Below are positions 62,055-64,000 of a stretch of DNA of 64,000 nucleotides, piece after piece. The position numbers were made by a program, and so were the translations under genes. How positions within the stretch are numbered: position 1 is the first letter of the stretch; each line of letters starts with the position of its first letter. The stretch comes from Candidatus Nitrohelix vancouverensis (GTDB taxonomy: Bacteria; Nitrospinota; Nitrospinia; Nitrospinales; VA-1), in contig CP048620.1 of NCBI GenBank assembly GCA_015698305.1, positions 248,001-312,000 on the forward strand. The letters run 5' to 3'. A model generated the notes under the pieces. That model saw only the letters and a list, made by a program, of their open reading frames with translations. It searched no databases and was not told the DNA's origin.

Positions 62055-63497
62055 TTAAATAGGGTCGTTCTCAAGAACCCAGGTGTCTTTGCTCCCCCCA
62101 CCCTGAGAGGAATTCACAACCAGAGAACCTTTTTCCAGCGCAACGCGAGTCAACCCGCCCGGAAGGACGTAAATATCTTCTCCATATAATACATAAGGCC
62201 TCAGGTCGATATGCCGACCTTCGAAATGATCTTTGACAACGACCGGAACGCGGGACAACTGGATGACCGGCTGACCGATATAATTTCGCGGCTCCCTTCG
62301 TATATTCTCCACCATCTGAGCCTGCTGTTCTTTCGTGGAAAAAGGACCGATCAACATTCCGTAACCGCCGGAACCGTGCGTGGTCTTCACTACGAAATTC
62401 GCTATATTGTCGATCACATGCTGCCGTTGTTTTTCATCCTCGCACACAAAAGTCGGAACGTTGGGAATGATCGCGTCCTCCCCTGTGTAATACTTGATGA
62501 TTTCCGGGACAAATGAATAAATAGCCTTATCATCTGCAATTCCGGCTCCGGGCGCATTGGCGAGCGCAACCTTTCCCGCGCGATACGACTTCATCAACCC
62601 AGGCACGCCTAGCAGGGAGTCTGGATTGAACACCGTAGGATCGAGAAATTCATCATCCACCCGCCGGTAAATAGCGTCGACGCGCTCGAAACCCTTGGTG
62701 GTTCGCATATAAACGAAATCATCCATCACCACCAGATCTTGTCCCTCGACCAGTTCCTCTCCCATTTGCTGTGCCAGAAAGGAATGCTCAAAATAGGCGG
62801 AATTGTGAATTCCCGGCGTCAGGATAACGATGTTAGGGCGCATGATCGATTCCGGAATCAAATGCCGCAGAGTGTCTGAAAGACGACTGGTGTAATCATC
62901 CACAGGACGAATCGGTAGAGAATCGAAAATAGCAGGAAGCGTCTGCTTCATAACGCGGCGGTTGCCTAACACATAGGACACGCCGGACGGGCAACGCAGA
63001 TTGTCCTCCAATACATAAAACTGACCGTTCTCATCGCGGACCAGATCGATGCCGCTGATGTGACACCAAATGCCTTTCGGGGGATTCAAACCAAGGCATT
63101 CCTTGCGGTAGGCCGCAGAGGACAGAATCAACTCTCGGGAGATCACGCCGTCCTTGAGAATTTTCTGATCGTTATAAATATCCTGTATGAACAGATTGAG
63201 AGCATGGACGCGTTGCTTCACGCCTCGATCTATCAGGTCCCATTCCCTTGCCTGAATGATTCGCGGTATGACGTCGAAGGGAAATATTTTCTCCAATCCC
63301 TTCTGGTCTCCATACACGCCAAAGGTGATGCCCATCTGCATGAATGCAGATTCGGCGGCCTTTTGTCGATTCACCAATTCCCGTTTAGGAAAGGAATTGA
63401 TTCGCTCAATCAACTGCCTGACTTCGGGTCTGGGTGTCCCAGACACATCGAAGAATTCATCGTAAAAATTACCGGGATTATAAGAATCGAAATTCAT
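62055..63497 (-). CDS. circularly permuted type 2 ATP-grasp protein
   Basis: The 480-residue protein has the DUF404/DUF407 layout: FDVIPRIIQAREWDLIDRGV, HISGIDLVRDENGQFYVLED, NLRCPSGVSYVLGNRRVM, VVKTTHGSGGYGMLIGP, and SLVVNSSQGGGSKDTWVL at the end. ATP-grasp enzymes join a carboxylate to an amine by an acyl phosphate, so it is the likely ATP-using ligase of the cluster. The alpha-E gene starts 19 nt after its stop. Confidence 0.93.
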   Translation of the reverse strand: MNFDSYNPGNFYDEFFDVSGTPRPEVRQLIERINSFPKRELVNRQKAAESAFMQMGITFGVYGDQKGLEKIFPFDVIPRIIQAREWDLIDRGVKQRVHALNLFIQDIYNDQKILKDGVISRELILSSAAYRKECLGLNPPKGIWCHISGIDLVRDENGQFYVLEDNLRCPSGVSYVLGNRRVMKQTLPAIFDSLPIRPVDDYTSRLSDTLRHLIPESIMRPNIVILTPGIHNSAYFEHSFLAQQMGEELVEGQDLVVMDDFVYMRTTKGFERVDAIYRRVDDEFLDPTVFNPDSLLGVPGLMKSYRAGKVALANAPGAGIADDKAIYSFVPEIIKYYTGEDAIIPNVPTFVCEDEKQRQHVIDNIANFVVKTTHGSGGYGMLIGPFSTKEQQAQMVENIRREPRNYIGQPVIQLSRVPVVVKDHFEGRHIDLRPYVLYGEDIYVLPGGLTRVALEKGSLVVNSSQGGGSKDTWVLENDPI

Positions 63498-64000
63498 TGG
63501 TTTGCCAGAATTAAATCGTTGTAAACAACTCTACCTGTGAACCCGTATCTGTGGAAACGAGTTACCATAGAGTATAACCTATATTTCATACGAACTCACG
63601 CCTATCTAATTGATTTATGTACGTTTTACATTGAAAAAGTCAGAAGTAATAATGAATACTAAAAAAATCAAGCTTCCAGTCTGAAATCCCCTCACAACCA
63701 ATACAGAGCCCCATCGAATCCAGCGCAAACCCTACCGCCAACCGTCTCATCTGAATGCTTTACAACGGGCTATCGAAAAACACATTTCCTTCCATGCAAC
63801 AAGCTCCGTCTGTCACCCAGAATAAATCGTCGTATTTATAAAATCTCATTATAAATTCCAAAAATCCATAGAAATAATCTGACATCCGAATTAAATTTGA
63901 CGCGAAAACACCTCAAATATCGCTCGTTATTAAAAAAGAAACAGCTTTCATTTTTTATGTACTTTTTTAGTGGAAATTATAAATTCTCGCCTTTAACCTA
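63498..64000. other. AT-rich non-coding stretch at the window end
   Basis: About 500 nt upstream of the ATP-grasp gene. No gene, RNA, repeat or terminator was recognised; it should hold that gene's promoter. Confidence 0.4.

Overview
The window is about 64 kb of a compact, mostly GC-moderate genome from a Gram-negative bacterium: it carries an LPS-export permease (LptG), a TonB-ExbB-ExbD system with an outer-membrane receptor, a heme pathway, and many exported c-type cytochromes. The combination of multiheme cytochromes, an iron-uptake locus, glycogen debranching and NHL-repeat exported proteins would suit an aquatic lineage such as Nitrospinota or a related deltaproteobacterial-type phylum. 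This placement is inference only; no rRNA gene is present.

Layout. 1-5.4 kb: hemH (cut by the window edge), hemE, queG, a histone-deacetylase-like amidohydrolase, a Gx-type small membrane protein and a GT2 glycosyltransferase. 5.4-10.4 kb: a repeat-rich stretch holding a DUF2007/zinc-ribbon protein, an alanine/glycine:cation symporter, a PRC-barrel protein and an AT-rich two-gene accessory island (unknown membrane protein plus DUF2971 protein) bounded by copies of a dispersed repeat. 10.4-14.7 kb: tRNA-Val and the translation cluster thrS-infC-rpmI-rplT-pheS, with an AUU-started infC and no pheT following. 15-20.4 kb: exported NHL-repeat protein, small exported protein, glgX and an Hpt protein. 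20.4-26.4 kb: a tight operon of four exported cytochromes c with about 25 heme sites. 26.5-33.6 kb: engB, a thioredoxin-like 2Fe-2S protein, an AmgK-like kinase, lptG, ppx/gppA, an acetolactate synthase large subunit and an exported metallo-beta-lactamase-fold protein. 33.7-37.9 kb: an SspB-like adaptor, tRNA-His, tRNA-Arg, a Spy/CpxP-like protein with a His/Gly/Lys/Ser-rich centre, tRNA-Pro and a broken methyltransferase in AT-rich DNA.

37.5-47.7 kb is an iron-acquisition locus. A Fur-box-like site precedes exbB-exbD-exbD-tonB and a calcium-type repeat protein. On the opposite strand lie a FecA-type receptor with a signalling domain, a PepSY membrane protein, a degenerate fur'-'fecI remnant, and fecR; an intact ECF sigma gene with its own Fur-box-like site sits upstream of the receptor. 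The remnant suggests that the original sigma gene beside fecR decayed and that the intact sigma gene now serves the system.

48.3-50.6 kb holds a soluble chemoreceptor-like protein with three almost identical PAS repeats and a collapsed signalling domain, then two small exported proteins with oppositely charged tails. 51.4-55.6 kb holds ion transport genes (CPA2-type antiporter, MgtE, a separate MgtE-N/CBS protein, MscS-like channel). 55.7-63.5 kb holds a known but functionally undefined amidoligase-type cluster: GATase-II/transglutaminase fusion, transglutaminase-DUF2126, alpha-E protein and circularly permuted ATP-grasp. The GATase-like domain lacks the N-terminal catalytic cysteine. The best candidates for under-described biology are the cytochrome operon, this amidoligase cluster and the remnant iron-signalling genes.
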